DNA of 64,000 nucleotides from JAKPQD01 sp029572965 (lineage in GTDB: Bacteria; Bacteroidota; Bacteroidia; Bacteroidales; DTGW01): assembly GCA_035374585.1 (NCBI GenBank), contig DAOSPF010000009.1, positions 1-64,000 on the forward strand. The letters run 5' to 3'. The notes below the pieces were generated by a model. The model saw nothing but the letters and a program-made list of their open reading frames with translations, did not search any database and had not been told where the DNA came from. Made by a program: the position numbers and the translations under genes. Shown here piece by piece: positions 27,113 through 36,412 of the stretch. Numbering within the stretch: the stretch's first letter is position 1; each line of letters begins with the position of its first letter.

Positions 27113-28849
27113 TTATAAACCCAAGTCCTTTGTAATCTGGGCAATTTTCTTCTCAAGCTCAGCATTGGTTTCTGTAAATGCTGATTTGTCTTTCATAGAA
27201 GCGCTTACACTAAAGTAAAACTTAATCTTTGGCTCTGTTCCACTTGGACGCACGGTTACCTTATCTCCTGCTTCATTGACAAATTGCAATACATTTGACT
27301 TTGGCTGGTTAATAACAGAAGTTTCTCCAGTTATTTTGTTGGTTGTTTGTTGGCTTTGGTAATCCATTACAATAGCAACCTTTGAACCACCAAGGTTTGC
27401 TGGTGGATTTTGGCGAAAACTTTCCATCATACGGGCAATTTCTTCTTGTCCTTCTTTTCCCTTTTTTGTAACATTTACCAAATATTCTTTGAACAAACCG
27501 TATTTTACATATATCTCCATTAAAATATCGTAAAGGGTTTTACCTTTAGACTGTGCCCATGCAAAAGCTTCGGCAATCAATGCGCAAGCCATTACAGCGT
27601 CTTTGTCGCGGACAAATTCGCCTGCCAGATAGCCGTAGCTTTCTTCCCCCCCGCCAACAAATATTTTTTTACCTTCATTTTGTTTGATGATTTCAGCAAT
27701 GTATTTGAAACCGGTAAGCACATCGAAGTATTCTACATTAAAACCTTTTGCTATACGAGCTATAAGGTCTGTAGTAACAATAGTTTTAACTACGTATTCC
27801 TTTCCTTTTAGTTTGCCAAGTTCATTCCAGCGGGTCAGTAAATAGTATATCAAAATAGAACCTGTCTGGTTCCCGTTTAATAAAACGACCTCACCCTTGT
27901 CATTTTTAACAGCAATACCAACACGGTCTGCATCCGGGTCTGTTGCCATAACCAACTCTGCTCCTGTTTCTTTGGCTTTTTCAATAGCCATACTCATTGC
28001 TGCAGATTCTTCAGGATTGGGAGATTTAACTGTCGGAAAGTTCCCATCTGCAATATTCTGTTCCGGAATGCTAATAATATTAGTAAATCCATATTTTTTC
28101 AATACCATTGGCACAAGGGTTACACCAGTACCGTGAATTGGAGTATATACAATTTTGATTTGGTTATTGGCGGCAACAGCTTCTGGTGACAATGATAAAG
28201 CTTTGATTTTATCGGTGTAAATTTCATCAACTTCTTTTCCTACCAATTCAATAAGTTGACTGTTGCCTTCCCATTTTACCTCTGAAATGGAAGTTTTTTC
28301 TACTTCTTTAATGATATTTTTGTCATGAGGGGGAACTACTTGTCCGCCATCATCCCAATATGCCTTGTAACCATTGTACTCTTTTGGATTGTGTGAAGCG
28401 GTAATTACAACACCGCTTTGACACCCAAAATGACGGATTGAAAACGATAATTCAGGTGTTGGCCTGAGGCTTTCAAATAAAAACACCTTGATACCATTGG
28501 CGGCAAATATCCTGGCTGTAGTTTCGGCAAATAAGCGGCTGTTGTTACGGCTGTCATGGGCAACGGCAACTTTAATTACAGGAAGATCAGGAAAATTCTT
28601 TTTTAGATACGTAGCAAGCCCCTGCGTAGCTTTACCTACGGTGTATATATTCATGCGATTGGTCCCAACGCCCATAATTCCTCGTAATCCGCCTGTGCCA
28701 AATTCGAGATCACGATAGAACGCGTCAATGAGCTCTTTTTCATCACCAGCCAACATTTTTTTTACTTCCTGGCGGGTAGCTTCGTCATAGCTGCCTTGCA
28801 GCCATTCTTCAGCTCTTTTTTTTACTAAATCTAATTCGTTATTACTCAT
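27113..28849 (-). CDS. Phospho-sugar mutase (phosphoglucomutase/phosphomannomutase)
   Basis: The 578-residue protein is an alpha-D-phosphohexomutase of the long PgcA-like type. The phosphoserine loop is ITASHNPKEYNG with Ser152, the metal loop is DPDADRVG, the sugar-binding loop GGEESYGY and the phosphate loop RPSGTEPKIKFY. All four loops are intact. It interconverts hexose 1- and 6-phosphates and so supplies glucose 1-phosphate or mannose 1-phosphate to the nucleotide-sugar genes directly upstream. It is the last gene of the run that begins with ugd. Confidence 0.94.
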   Translation of the reverse strand: MSNNELDLVKKRAEEWLQGSYDEATRQEVKKMLAGDEKELIDAFYRDLEFGTGGLRGIMGVGTNRMNIYTVGKATQGLATYLKKNFPDLPVIKVAVAHDSRNNSRLFAETTARIFAANGIKVFLFESLRPTPELSFSIRHFGCQSGVVITASHNPKEYNGYKAYWDDGGQVVPPHDKNIIKEVEKTSISEVKWEGNSQLIELVGKEVDEIYTDKIKALSLSPEAVAANNQIKIVYTPIHGTGVTLVPMVLKKYGFTNIISIPEQNIADGNFPTVKSPNPEESAAMSMAIEKAKETGAELVMATDPDADRVGIAVKNDKGEVVLLNGNQTGSILIYYLLTRWNELGKLKGKEYVVKTIVTTDLIARIAKGFNVEYFDVLTGFKYIAEIIKQNEGKKIFVGGGEESYGYLAGEFVRDKDAVMACALIAEAFAWAQSKGKTLYDILMEIYVKYGLFKEYLVNVTKKGKEGQEEIARMMESFRQNPPANLGGSKVAIVMDYQSQQTTNKITGETSVINQPKSNVLQFVNEAGDKVTVRPSGTEPKIKFYFSVSASMKDKSAFTETNAELEKKIAQITKDLGL

Positions 28850-28874
28850 ATCTGTGGTTGTTTGTAATTGCTAT

Positions 28875-29741
28875 TTATTCCATTTCTTTAATACAATTGG
28901 CAAGACTGTCTTTCCACCACGGAATACTAATGTTATAGGAGTTTTTAATTTTTGATTTATCAAAAACACTGTAAGCCGGCCTTTTGGCTGGCACAGGATA
29001 TTCGCTGGTCAGAATGGGCAATACTTTGCAATTGATATTGCTTATGCGTACAACTTCCTGGGCAAAATCATACCAACTGCATACTCCTTCGTTAGAATAA
29101 TGATATATCCCCGGTTTGAAGTTTTTTTCGTTTTCAATACTTAGTTTGAGTATTTCAATAATAGCTGTGGCCAGATCATGTGCCCAGGTAGGGCTTCCAA
29201 CCTGATCAAAAACAAATTTCAATTGGCCTAATTCACTGCCTTTTTTGCGTATGGTTTTTACAATGTTGTTGCCATATTTGCTATACAGCCATGCTGTTCT
29301 GATTATTATGGCGTTTTCATTGTCTTTGAGAGCAAGCTCTCCATCAAGTTTACTTCTTCCGTATGATGATTGCGGGTTTGTTTTATCTGTTTCAATATAT
29401 GGGGTACTTTGCGTCCCGTCAAATACATAGTCTGTAGATACCTGAATAAGTTTAACCTTGTTTTGAGAACATACTTCAGCTAAAAATTTGACAGCCATGG
29501 CATTTATCATGTTGGCTTTTTCTTGATCAGATTCTGCCTTGTCAACAGCAGTATATGCAGCACAATTAACTACAAAATCTAAATTGTGCTTGTTAAAATA
29601 TTCTGTCAGGCTTTCTTTATTACAAATATCTAATGTATCAACATCAGAAAAGATAAATTCAGCCTGAGGCAAAAAACTTACTAAATCTTTAATTTCATTG
29701 CCTAATTGACCATAAGCTCCTGTAACTAATATTGTTTTCAA
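28875..29741 (-). CDS. rfbD: dTDP-4-dehydrorhamnose reductase
   Basis: The 288-residue SDR enzyme has the NAD(P)-binding GAYGQLG motif near residue 7. NCAAYTAVDKAE and the STDYVFDG segment are typical of RmlD, and the catalytic YGRSKLDGE (Tyr-x3-Lys) follows. It carries out the last step to dTDP-L-rhamnose. rfbC lies immediately upstream, but rfbA and rfbB are not in the window, so the pathway is completed elsewhere. Confidence 0.94.
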   Translation of the reverse strand: MKTILVTGAYGQLGNEIKDLVSFLPQAEFIFSDVDTLDICNKESLTEYFNKHNLDFVVNCAAYTAVDKAESDQEKANMINAMAVKFLAEVCSQNKVKLIQVSTDYVFDGTQSTPYIETDKTNPQSSYGRSKLDGELALKDNENAIIIRTAWLYSKYGNNIVKTIRKKGSELGQLKFVFDQVGSPTWAHDLATAIIEILKLSIENEKNFKPGIYHYSNEGVCSWYDFAQEVVRISNINCKVLPILTSEYPVPAKRPAYSVFDKSKIKNSYNISIPWWKDSLANCIKEME

Positions 29742-29758
29742 TTTGATAAAATTTTATA

Positions 29759-30328
29759 TTACAATTCTGAAGAACCAAAAACAAAATTCATCTCCGCTTT
29801 TTCTAAATCCGGATGAACACGGTCTTTAGCAGAAACGGCAGCAGTTGCCATTTCAACTTTCCAGTCAATATTTAGCGTTTTGTCTGCAAAGTTTATCCCC
29901 CTTTCGGCCTGAGGGTTATATAAACAATCACATTTGTAATGTACTATAGCTGTTTCGGACAATACAGAAAAACCATGGGCAAAACCTTTTGGAACAAGCA
30001 ACTGAAGAAAGTTTTCATCGCTTAGTTCAATGCCATACCAATGCCCAAAAGTTGGGCTATTCTTGCGCAAATCCACAGCTACATCAAAGATTTTCCCAAC
30101 AACGGCCCTCACTAATTTTGTTTGAGCATAAGGAGCCAATTGGTAATGAAGCCCCCTGATCACACCATAGGTTGATTTTGATTGATTGTCCTGAATAAAC
30201 TCATATTTTAGACCTTTTTGAAGCATCTTTTCTTTGTTGTATTGTTCAAAAAAGTACCCCCTGTCATCTTTAAAAACTCTTGGTTCAATAACTACCAAAT
30301 CTTGAATTGGAGTAGGTAAAACATTCAT
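29759..30328 (-). CDS. rfbC: dTDP-4-dehydrorhamnose 3,5-epimerase
   Basis: The 189-residue cupin enzyme has the family motifs EPRVFKDDRGYFFEQYN, QDNQSKSTYGVIRGLHYQ with the catalytic His, and LVPKGFAHGFSVLSE. The length matches RmlC. It lies 17 bases before rfbD and six bases after the UDP-glucuronate decarboxylase gene, so the cluster is an operon. Confidence 0.95.
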   Translation of the reverse strand: MNVLPTPIQDLVVIEPRVFKDDRGYFFEQYNKEKMLQKGLKYEFIQDNQSKSTYGVIRGLHYQLAPYAQTKLVRAVVGKIFDVAVDLRKNSPTFGHWYGIELSDENFLQLLVPKGFAHGFSVLSETAIVHYKCDCLYNPQAERGINFADKTLNIDWKVEMATAAVSAKDRVHPDLEKAEMNFVFGSSEL

Positions 30329-30334
30329 GCTGTA

Positions 30335-31285
30335 CTATTTTTTTATGTTCATTTTTTTCGAGAAGTATTCAATTGTTTTGAGAAGCCCTTCATCTAAAGC
30401 TACTTTAGGTTCCCAACCGTTAAGTTTTTCTTTAGCTAAAGAAATATCTGGTTTACGTTGCATAGGGTCATCCTGAGGTAATGGTTGAAATACCAATTTA
30501 GATTTTGAACCTGTCAGTTTTATCACTTTTTCAGCTAATTCCAAAATAGTAAACTCTCCCGGATTACCAATATTAACAGGGCCTGTAAACGAATCCGGCG
30601 TTACGTTCATCATTCGTATCATGCCTTCAACCAAGTCGTCAACATACTGGAAGCTCCTGGTTTGCTTGCCATCCCCATAAATGGTAATGTCTTTATTCTG
30701 TAACGCCTGAACAATGAAGTTTGATACAACCCGCCCATCATTAGGGTGCATACGTGGCCCGTAAGTATTGAAAATTCTAATTATCTTAATCTTGACATCA
30801 TTTTGGAAATGGTAATTCATAAAGAGAGACTCCGCACAGCGTTTGCCTTCATCATAACACGAGCGTATCCCGATAGGGTTTACATGGCCCCAATAATTTT
30901 CTGTTTGCGGATGCACCTCAGGATCACCGTAAACTTCACTGGTCGAGGCCTGAAGTATTTTTGATTTAGTGCGTTTAGCTAACCCACACATGTTGATAGC
31001 CCCCATAACAGAGGTTTTTATCGTCTTTATGGGATTGTATTGGTAATGAACAGGTGATGCCGGGCAAGCTAAGTTATATATTTGTTCAACCTCAGCATAA
31101 TAGGGCACAGTAACATCGTGCCTCACAAGCTCAAAATACGGATTGCCTAACAAATGAGCAACATTTGATTTATCTCCTGTAAAAAAGTTATCAAGGCATA
31201 TTACATCATTACCTTCTTTTAACAGCCTTTCGCATAAATGCGAGCCTATAAAGCCAGCTCCTCCTGAAACTAATATTTTACTCAC
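30335..31285 (-). CDS. uxs: UDP-glucuronate decarboxylase (UDP-xylose synthase)
   Basis: The 316-residue extended SDR has the N-terminal GGAGFIGSHLCERLL NAD-binding motif. LACPASPVHYQYNPIKT and the active-site STSEVYGDPEVHPQ...CYDEGKR region are the hallmarks of UXS rather than of generic epimerases. It converts UDP-glucuronate to UDP-xylose. The gene directly upstream encodes UDP-glucose dehydrogenase, which makes UDP-glucuronate, so the two catalyse consecutive steps. Confidence 0.92.
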   Translation of the reverse strand: MSKILVSGGAGFIGSHLCERLLKEGNDVICLDNFFTGDKSNVAHLLGNPYFELVRHDVTVPYYAEVEQIYNLACPASPVHYQYNPIKTIKTSVMGAINMCGLAKRTKSKILQASTSEVYGDPEVHPQTENYWGHVNPIGIRSCYDEGKRCAESLFMNYHFQNDVKIKIIRIFNTYGPRMHPNDGRVVSNFIVQALQNKDITIYGDGKQTRSFQYVDDLVEGMIRMMNVTPDSFTGPVNIGNPGEFTILELAEKVIKLTGSKSKLVFQPLPQDDPMQRKPDISLAKEKLNGWEPKVALDEGLLKTIEYFSKKMNIKK

Positions 31286-31297
31286 TACAATGTTTTT

Positions 31298-32626
31298 TTA
31301 GTTAAAAACTGGTTTTCGCCCTATACTATAATAAGTATAACCCATTTCGGCCATTTCAGAAGGTTCATAAATGTTTCTCCCATCAAAAATAAGCTTGTTG
31401 TTCATTAATTTTGCAACCATTTCAAAATTAGGCAACCTAAATTCGTTCCATTCTGTGACTAATACAAGGGCATCTGCACCAATCAGGGCATCGTATTGAT
31501 CTTTTGAGTATACAACTTTTTCTCCAAGGTACTTATAAGCTTCTTCCATGGCTACAGGGTCATACACTTTCACATTAGCCCCATTTTTCAATAAATTTTC
31601 AATAATTATTAATGAAGGCGCTTCACGCATATCGTCAGTCTGTGGTTTAAACGATAAGCCCCAGATGCCAAAAGTTTTACCCGACACGTTGTTATTGAAG
31701 TGCTTCATTATCTTTTTTACCAGGCTTTCCTTTTGCCTTTCATTCACCTCTTCAACAGCTTTAAGAATTTCTAAAGGCCACTTTTTTTCTTCGCCTGTTT
31801 TTATAAGGGCTTTAACGTCCTTAGGAAAACACGATCCTCCATAACCAGCACCAGCATAAATAAACTTACTTCCTATGCGAGGGTCGCTGCCAATACCCTT
31901 TCTTACCCAGGTAATATCGGCCCCGACTATTTCGCACAAGTTTGCAATATCGTTCATGAAACTAATTTTGGTAGCAAGCATGGCATTGGCCGCATACTTG
32001 GTCATTTCGGCCGAAGCAATATCCATAAACAGTATAGGATGGTTGTTAAGTAAAAATGGCTTATAAAGCTTACGCATTATTTTTTCAGCATCTTGAGATT
32101 CAACGCCTACTATAATCCTGTCTGGTTTCAAAAAATCTTCAATAGCATTTCCTTCTTTCAAAAACTCGGGATTGGAGGCCACATCAAATTTGACAGATAC
32201 CCCCCTTGCGTCCAGTGAGTCTTGTACAGCCTTTTTTACCTTTAGTGAGGTACCAATCGGCACAGTACTTTTCGTTATTACGACTAAGTAATTTTTCATG
32301 TACTTACCAATGTCTGAAGCTACGGCCAACACATACCGAAGATCAGCACTGCCATCTTCATCAGGAGGAGTACCAACCGCAATAAACACTGCTTCACAGT
32401 CTGCAATAGCATCAGCTAAGCTGGTTGTAAAACGCAGCCTTCCCTTGGCCATGTTCCGTTCTATCATTTGGTCAAGGCCAGGTTCGTATATTGGAGTCTG
32501 TCCGTTATTGAGTTTTTCTATTTTTTGAGCATCAACATCAACGCACGTTACATCAAGACCAGTTTCGGCAAAACATGTACCTGATACTAAGCCTACATAT
32601 CCAGTACCTACAATAGCAATTTTCAT
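31298..32626 (-). CDS. ugd: UDP-glucose 6-dehydrogenase
   Basis: The 442-residue protein starts MKIAIVGTGYVGLVSG (NAD-binding). It has the catalytic Cys in GYGGSCFPKDVKAL, the central ANAMLATKISFMNDIANL helix and the C-terminal IWGLSFKPQTDDMREAPS. It oxidises UDP-glucose twice to UDP-glucuronate. It is the first gene of the ugd-uxs-rfbC-rfbD-mutase run and divergent from rpsA, 254 bases away. Confidence 0.95.
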   Translation of the reverse strand: MKIAIVGTGYVGLVSGTCFAETGLDVTCVDVDAQKIEKLNNGQTPIYEPGLDQMIERNMAKGRLRFTTSLADAIADCEAVFIAVGTPPDEDGSADLRYVLAVASDIGKYMKNYLVVITKSTVPIGTSLKVKKAVQDSLDARGVSVKFDVASNPEFLKEGNAIEDFLKPDRIIVGVESQDAEKIMRKLYKPFLLNNHPILFMDIASAEMTKYAANAMLATKISFMNDIANLCEIVGADITWVRKGIGSDPRIGSKFIYAGAGYGGSCFPKDVKALIKTGEEKKWPLEILKAVEEVNERQKESLVKKIMKHFNNNVSGKTFGIWGLSFKPQTDDMREAPSLIIIENLLKNGANVKVYDPVAMEEAYKYLGEKVVYSKDQYDALIGADALVLVTEWNEFRLPNFEMVAKLMNNKLIFDGRNIYEPSEMAEMGYTYYSIGRKPVFN

Positions 32627-32805
32627 TATAAAAAATTTTTTTTTAAAGCGTGTAAAGTTAGCAGTTTTTTAAAAAATATTAGACCGAAAAAATATCGGAT
32701 ATTAGCTTTATTGAAAATATTTCACCTGCCCACATTTCATTATGGAAAACTTTGAACATCATAATTTTATTTTTTGTATCTTTAACTCAATTAAGAATAA
32801 AGTTT

Positions 32806-32813
32806 TACTTTTG
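32806..32813 (+). promoter_or_regulatory. -7-like box of rpsA
   Basis: TACTTTTG matches TAnnTTTG 68 bases before the rpsA ATG. The nearest TTTG upstream (32773-32776) is 29 bases away, too far for the usual spacing, so only the -7 element is supported. Confidence 0.4.
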
Positions 32814-32820
32814 CAACTCT

Positions 32821-32844
32821 CATTTAATATTACATTTAATATTA
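32821..32844 (+). repeat. 12-bp tandem duplication in the rpsA leader
   Basis: CATTTAATATTA occurs twice in tandem (32821-32832 and 32833-32844) in the putative 5' untranslated region of rpsA. Confidence 0.8.
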
Positions 32845-32880
32845 CATAATGTCTAACTTATTAATTTTTAAGAAATTTCA

Positions 32881-34836
32881 ATGGCTAAAAAAGAATTAGA
32901 AAAAGAAGAATTCAACGAAGAATTGTTGAGCAATGAGATTGTTGACAATGAAGAAATTGTTGACGACGTAGAAGAAGTAGAAGAAGACTTTGACGAAGTG
33001 GACGATGATAGTTTAAAAACTATTGTAGAACTGAAAAAAGCTCAACATCAAAAAGAAACCGCTGAATTTGACTGGAACAATTACACCAACAAAGGCGAAA
33101 AATATGCTGCTGATGTAAAAGCACAATTTGAAGCTATGTATGACAAAACCCTGTCAACTATTGCAGAAAATGAAGTAGTTGAAGGTACAGTTATTTCAAT
33201 GAACAAACGTGAAGTAGTTGTAAATATTGGATATAAATCAGAAGGCGTTGTTAGTTTGAACGAATTCAGATATAATCCGGACCTTGCAATTGGCGATAAA
33301 GTAGAAGTTTATGTTGAAAGTCAGGAAGACAAAAAAGGACAGCTTCTTTTATCACACAAAAAAGCACGTGCATTACGTTCATGGGACCGTGTAAACGAAG
33401 CGCTTGAAAAAGACGAAATCATCAAAGGTTACATCAAATGCCGTACTAAAGGCGGTATGATTGTGGATGTATTTGGCATCGAAGCATTCTTGCCAGGTTC
33501 ACAAATAGACGTTAAGCCTATCCGCGACTATGATGCATTTGTTAACAAAACAATGGAGTTCAAAGTTGTTAAAATCAACCACGAATACAAAAACGTTGTT
33601 GTGTCGCACAAAGCACTTATTGAAGCAGAACTTGAACAACAGAAAAAGGATATCATTTCTAAACTTGAAAAAGGTCAAATCCTTGAAGGTACAGTTAAAA
33701 ACATTACCTCTTATGGAGTATTTATTGACCTTGGAGGTGTTGACGGACTTATCCACATCACAGACCTTTCATGGGGCCGCGTAAATCATCCTGAAGAAAT
33801 CGTTCAACTTGACCAAAAGCTCAATGTTGTTATCCTTGACTTCGATGATGACAAAAAACGCATTGCCCTTGGCTTGAAACAGCTTACTTCACATCCTTGG
33901 GACTCACTTAGTGCCGACCTTAAAGTTGGAGACAAAGTAAGCGGCAAAGTTGTTGTTATGGCTGATTATGGAGCTTTCATTGAGATAGCCCCGGGAGTTG
34001 AAGGCCTTATACACGTTTCAGAAATGTCATGGTCACAACACCTGCGTAGTGCGCAAGAGTTCCTCAAAGTTGGCGATACTGTTGAAGCAGTTATCCTTAC
34101 ATTAGACCGTGAAGAAAGAAAGATGTCTCTTGGTATCAAACAATTGAAGGCAGATCCTTGGGAAAAAATTGAAGAAAAATATGCAATTAATTCAAAACAT
34201 AAAGCAAAAGTTCGTAATTTTACTAACTTTGGTGTGTTTGTAGAAATTGAAGAAGGAGTTGATGGGTTAATACACATTTCAGACCTGTCATGGACTAAAA
34301 AAATTAAGCACCCTGCAGAATTTACTTCTATCGGTGAAGAAATTGAAGTGGTAGTATTAGACATAGACAAAGAAAACAGGCGCTTAAGCTTAGGCCATAA
34401 ACAGTTGGAAGAAAACCCCTGGGATGTATTTGAAACCATTTTTACTCCAGATTCTATACATGAAGGGACGATAGTAGAGATCTTTGATAAAGGCGCAATG
34501 ATTGCATTGCCTTATGGTGTTGAAGGATTTGCAACTCCAAAACATCTTGTAAAAGAAGATGGTGTGATGGCTAAAGTAGATGAAAAACTTGAATTTAAAG
34601 TTATTGAATTCAACAAAACAGCTAAACGTATCATCTTATCGCATAGCAAGGTATATGAAGATGCAAAAAAAGCTGAAGAAACAGCTGCTAAAAAAGCCGA
34701 AGAGCCTGCAACACGTAAAGCTGGTAAGAAAGTAAAAGCTAACATTGAAAAAACAACCCTTGGTGATATTACTGAGCTTGCTGCCTTAAAAACTGAAATG
34801 GAAGAAAATCAGAAAAAAGGGAAACAAGCTGAATAA
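32881..34836 (+). CDS. rpsA: 30S ribosomal protein S1
   Basis: The 651-residue protein has an acidic N-terminal extension (about 1-60) and six S1/OB-fold repeats beginning near 96, 183, 268, 353, 438 and 523. Examples are EGTVKNITSYGVFIDLGGVDGLIH and its relatives. The C-terminal tail is Lys/Ala/Glu-rich. It is longer than E. coli S1 (557 residues) because of the extensions, as usual in this phylum. It helps bind mRNA to the ribosome, which matters where Shine-Dalgarno signals are weak, as here. Confidence 0.95.
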   Translation: MAKKELEKEEFNEELLSNEIVDNEEIVDDVEEVEEDFDEVDDDSLKTIVELKKAQHQKETAEFDWNNYTNKGEKYAADVKAQFEAMYDKTLSTIAENEVVEGTVISMNKREVVVNIGYKSEGVVSLNEFRYNPDLAIGDKVEVYVESQEDKKGQLLLSHKKARALRSWDRVNEALEKDEIIKGYIKCRTKGGMIVDVFGIEAFLPGSQIDVKPIRDYDAFVNKTMEFKVVKINHEYKNVVVSHKALIEAELEQQKKDIISKLEKGQILEGTVKNITSYGVFIDLGGVDGLIHITDLSWGRVNHPEEIVQLDQKLNVVILDFDDDKKRIALGLKQLTSHPWDSLSADLKVGDKVSGKVVVMADYGAFIEIAPGVEGLIHVSEMSWSQHLRSAQEFLKVGDTVEAVILTLDREERKMSLGIKQLKADPWEKIEEKYAINSKHKAKVRNFTNFGVFVEIEEGVDGLIHISDLSWTKKIKHPAEFTSIGEEIEVVVLDIDKENRRLSLGHKQLEENPWDVFETIFTPDSIHEGTIVEIFDKGAMIALPYGVEGFATPKHLVKEDGVMAKVDEKLEFKVIEFNKTAKRIILSHSKVYEDAKKAEETAAKKAEEPATRKAGKKVKANIEKTTLGDITELAALKTEMEENQKKGKQAE

Positions 34837-34868
34837 GTAACATTCAACAAATTCTAAAATTGAAGACA

Positions 34869-35222
34869 ATGGAATTTAAGATTGAAAAGCTGCAGAATTA
34901 CACAATTATTCAAGTGCTTGAAGAGAAACTTGATACTCATATTGCGCCATCATTGAAGTCTGAGCTTGTTTTGATTTCAGGCAATGGCGAAAAAAATATC
35001 ATTCTCGATTTGAGCAATTGCAAATATTGTGATTCGTCCGGATTAAGTGCAATCCTTGTTGCAAACCGTTTGTGCAAAAATGCCGGAGGTAAATTTGTAC
35101 TTACAGGTTTAAATGATGCCGTAGAACGCCTTATCATTATTTCGCAATTGGATACAGTGCTTAATATTACAGAAACAATCAACGAAGCCGTTTCTTTAAT
35201 TTCAGACAATAAAGCCAATTAA
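34869..35222 (+). CDS. STAS-domain protein (anti-sigma factor antagonist-like)
   Basis: From the ATG at 34869 the protein has 117 residues (MEFKIEKLQNYTIIQV); an in-frame TTG nine bases earlier is less likely. It is a single STAS domain, with the phosphorylatable Ser region DSSGLSAILVANRL and the nearby NIILDLSNCKYCD strand. Family members switch partner proteins by Ser phosphorylation. No SpoIIAB-type kinase is adjacent, so the partner is unknown. It lies between rpsA and rnz on the same strand with short gaps (32 and 10 bases). Confidence 0.85.
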   Translation: MEFKIEKLQNYTIIQVLEEKLDTHIAPSLKSELVLISGNGEKNIILDLSNCKYCDSSGLSAILVANRLCKNAGGKFVLTGLNDAVERLIIISQLDTVLNITETINEAVSLISDNKAN

Positions 35223-35232
35223 TGGTTTTTGA

Positions 35233-36144
35233 ATGTCACTTTCAGTTACCATATTAGGTAGTAGCTCGGCTATTCCTACGTCGAAAAGAAATTTAACCGC
35301 TCATCTGCTAAACCACGATGAGCGGTTTTTTTTGATTGATTGTGGAGAAGGCACCCAAATGCAGTTACAGCGCTTCAGAACCAAATACCTTCGTATAAAC
35401 CACATTTTTATTAGCCACCTCCACGGTGACCACATATTTGGCCTTTTTGGGCTATTATCTACTTTTTCCATGATGGGCAGGAAAAACACACTGCACATAT
35501 ACTCACCTGGCAGATTAAAAGATTTGCTAAATTCTCATTTTGCGTTTATGGGCGAAACCCTCAATTACCAAATTGAATACCATGAAGTGGATGCGAAGAT
35601 GCCCGAAGTTATATATGACGATAAAAAAATTACTGTTACTACTATCCCTTTGCGGCATCGTATCCCTTGCACAGGATATTGTTTTCGGGAACATCCTAAA
35701 CTTTTAAACATCAAAAAAGAATGTATTGAGAAATATCAACTGGGAGTAAAAGATATTGTGGATATTAAGCAAGGAGCTGATTTTGTTCTTGAAAATGGGA
35801 TCGTCATCCCTAATAAAGAGCTTACTACAGAACCAGTCCCGCCAAAGTCTTATGCTTTTTGTTCAGATACAAAGGCTTTGCAGCGCATTGTACCTTATAT
35901 TGCCAATGTCGATTTGCTTTACCACGAAACAACATTTTTGAATGAAGATGCAAAGCTGGCTAAAGCTACTTATCATACTACAACTGGCCAAGCTGCGCAA
36001 TTAGCATTGGAAGCTAATGTTGGAAAACTTGTCATTGGTCACCTTTCATCAAGATACAAAGATGATAACCGCTTTATCAAAGAGGTGCAGGATATTTTTC
36101 CTAATGCTATCATGGCTGAAGATGGGATGAAAATTGATATCTAA
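35233..36144 (+). CDS. rnz: Ribonuclease Z
   Basis: The 303-residue metallo-beta-lactamase-fold nuclease has the zinc motif SHLHGDHIFGL. Downstream ligands are in PLRHRIPCTGY, FCSDTK, YHETTFL and GHLSSRY, and the order is that of tRNase Z. It removes 3' trailers from pre-tRNA. A palindrome (36181-36194) lies 37 bases after its stop codon. Confidence 0.94.
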   Translation: MSLSVTILGSSSAIPTSKRNLTAHLLNHDERFFLIDCGEGTQMQLQRFRTKYLRINHIFISHLHGDHIFGLFGLLSTFSMMGRKNTLHIYSPGRLKDLLNSHFAFMGETLNYQIEYHEVDAKMPEVIYDDKKITVTTIPLRHRIPCTGYCFREHPKLLNIKKECIEKYQLGVKDIVDIKQGADFVLENGIVIPNKELTTEPVPPKSYAFCSDTKALQRIVPYIANVDLLYHETTFLNEDAKLAKATYHTTTGQAAQLALEANVGKLVIGHLSSRYKDDNRFIKEVQDIFPNAIMAEDGMKIDI

Positions 36145-36180
36145 AACATTCAAATATAAGATACAAACACCCATGCCCCA

Positions 36181-36194
36181 CCCGATTTGTCGGG
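36181..36194 (+). terminator. Short GC hairpin after rnz
   Basis: CCCGA-TTTG-TCGGG is a 5-bp stem with a 4-base loop. It is followed by ACAAGTTTT, so it could be a weak terminator. The same pattern with CCTGA/TCAGG occurs at 10050-10063, hinting at a small dispersed repeat family. Confidence 0.4.
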
Positions 36195-36412
36195 ACAAGT
36201 TTTCCCGCTTTTACAGAATAAGCTATCTGTCCATTAAAAATCAGTTTTATACAAATCAATAATAAAATTTATTCAACTTTCAAGGAGCTTATTCAACAAT
36301 GTTACACTTTAGAAGCTATTTGAAAACCAATGTATAAACATATCTCAAGCATAATATGAATATCTAAATACAATGCTTTTTTCTTTTCATACAAATCAAT
36401 TAACTTTGGCAC

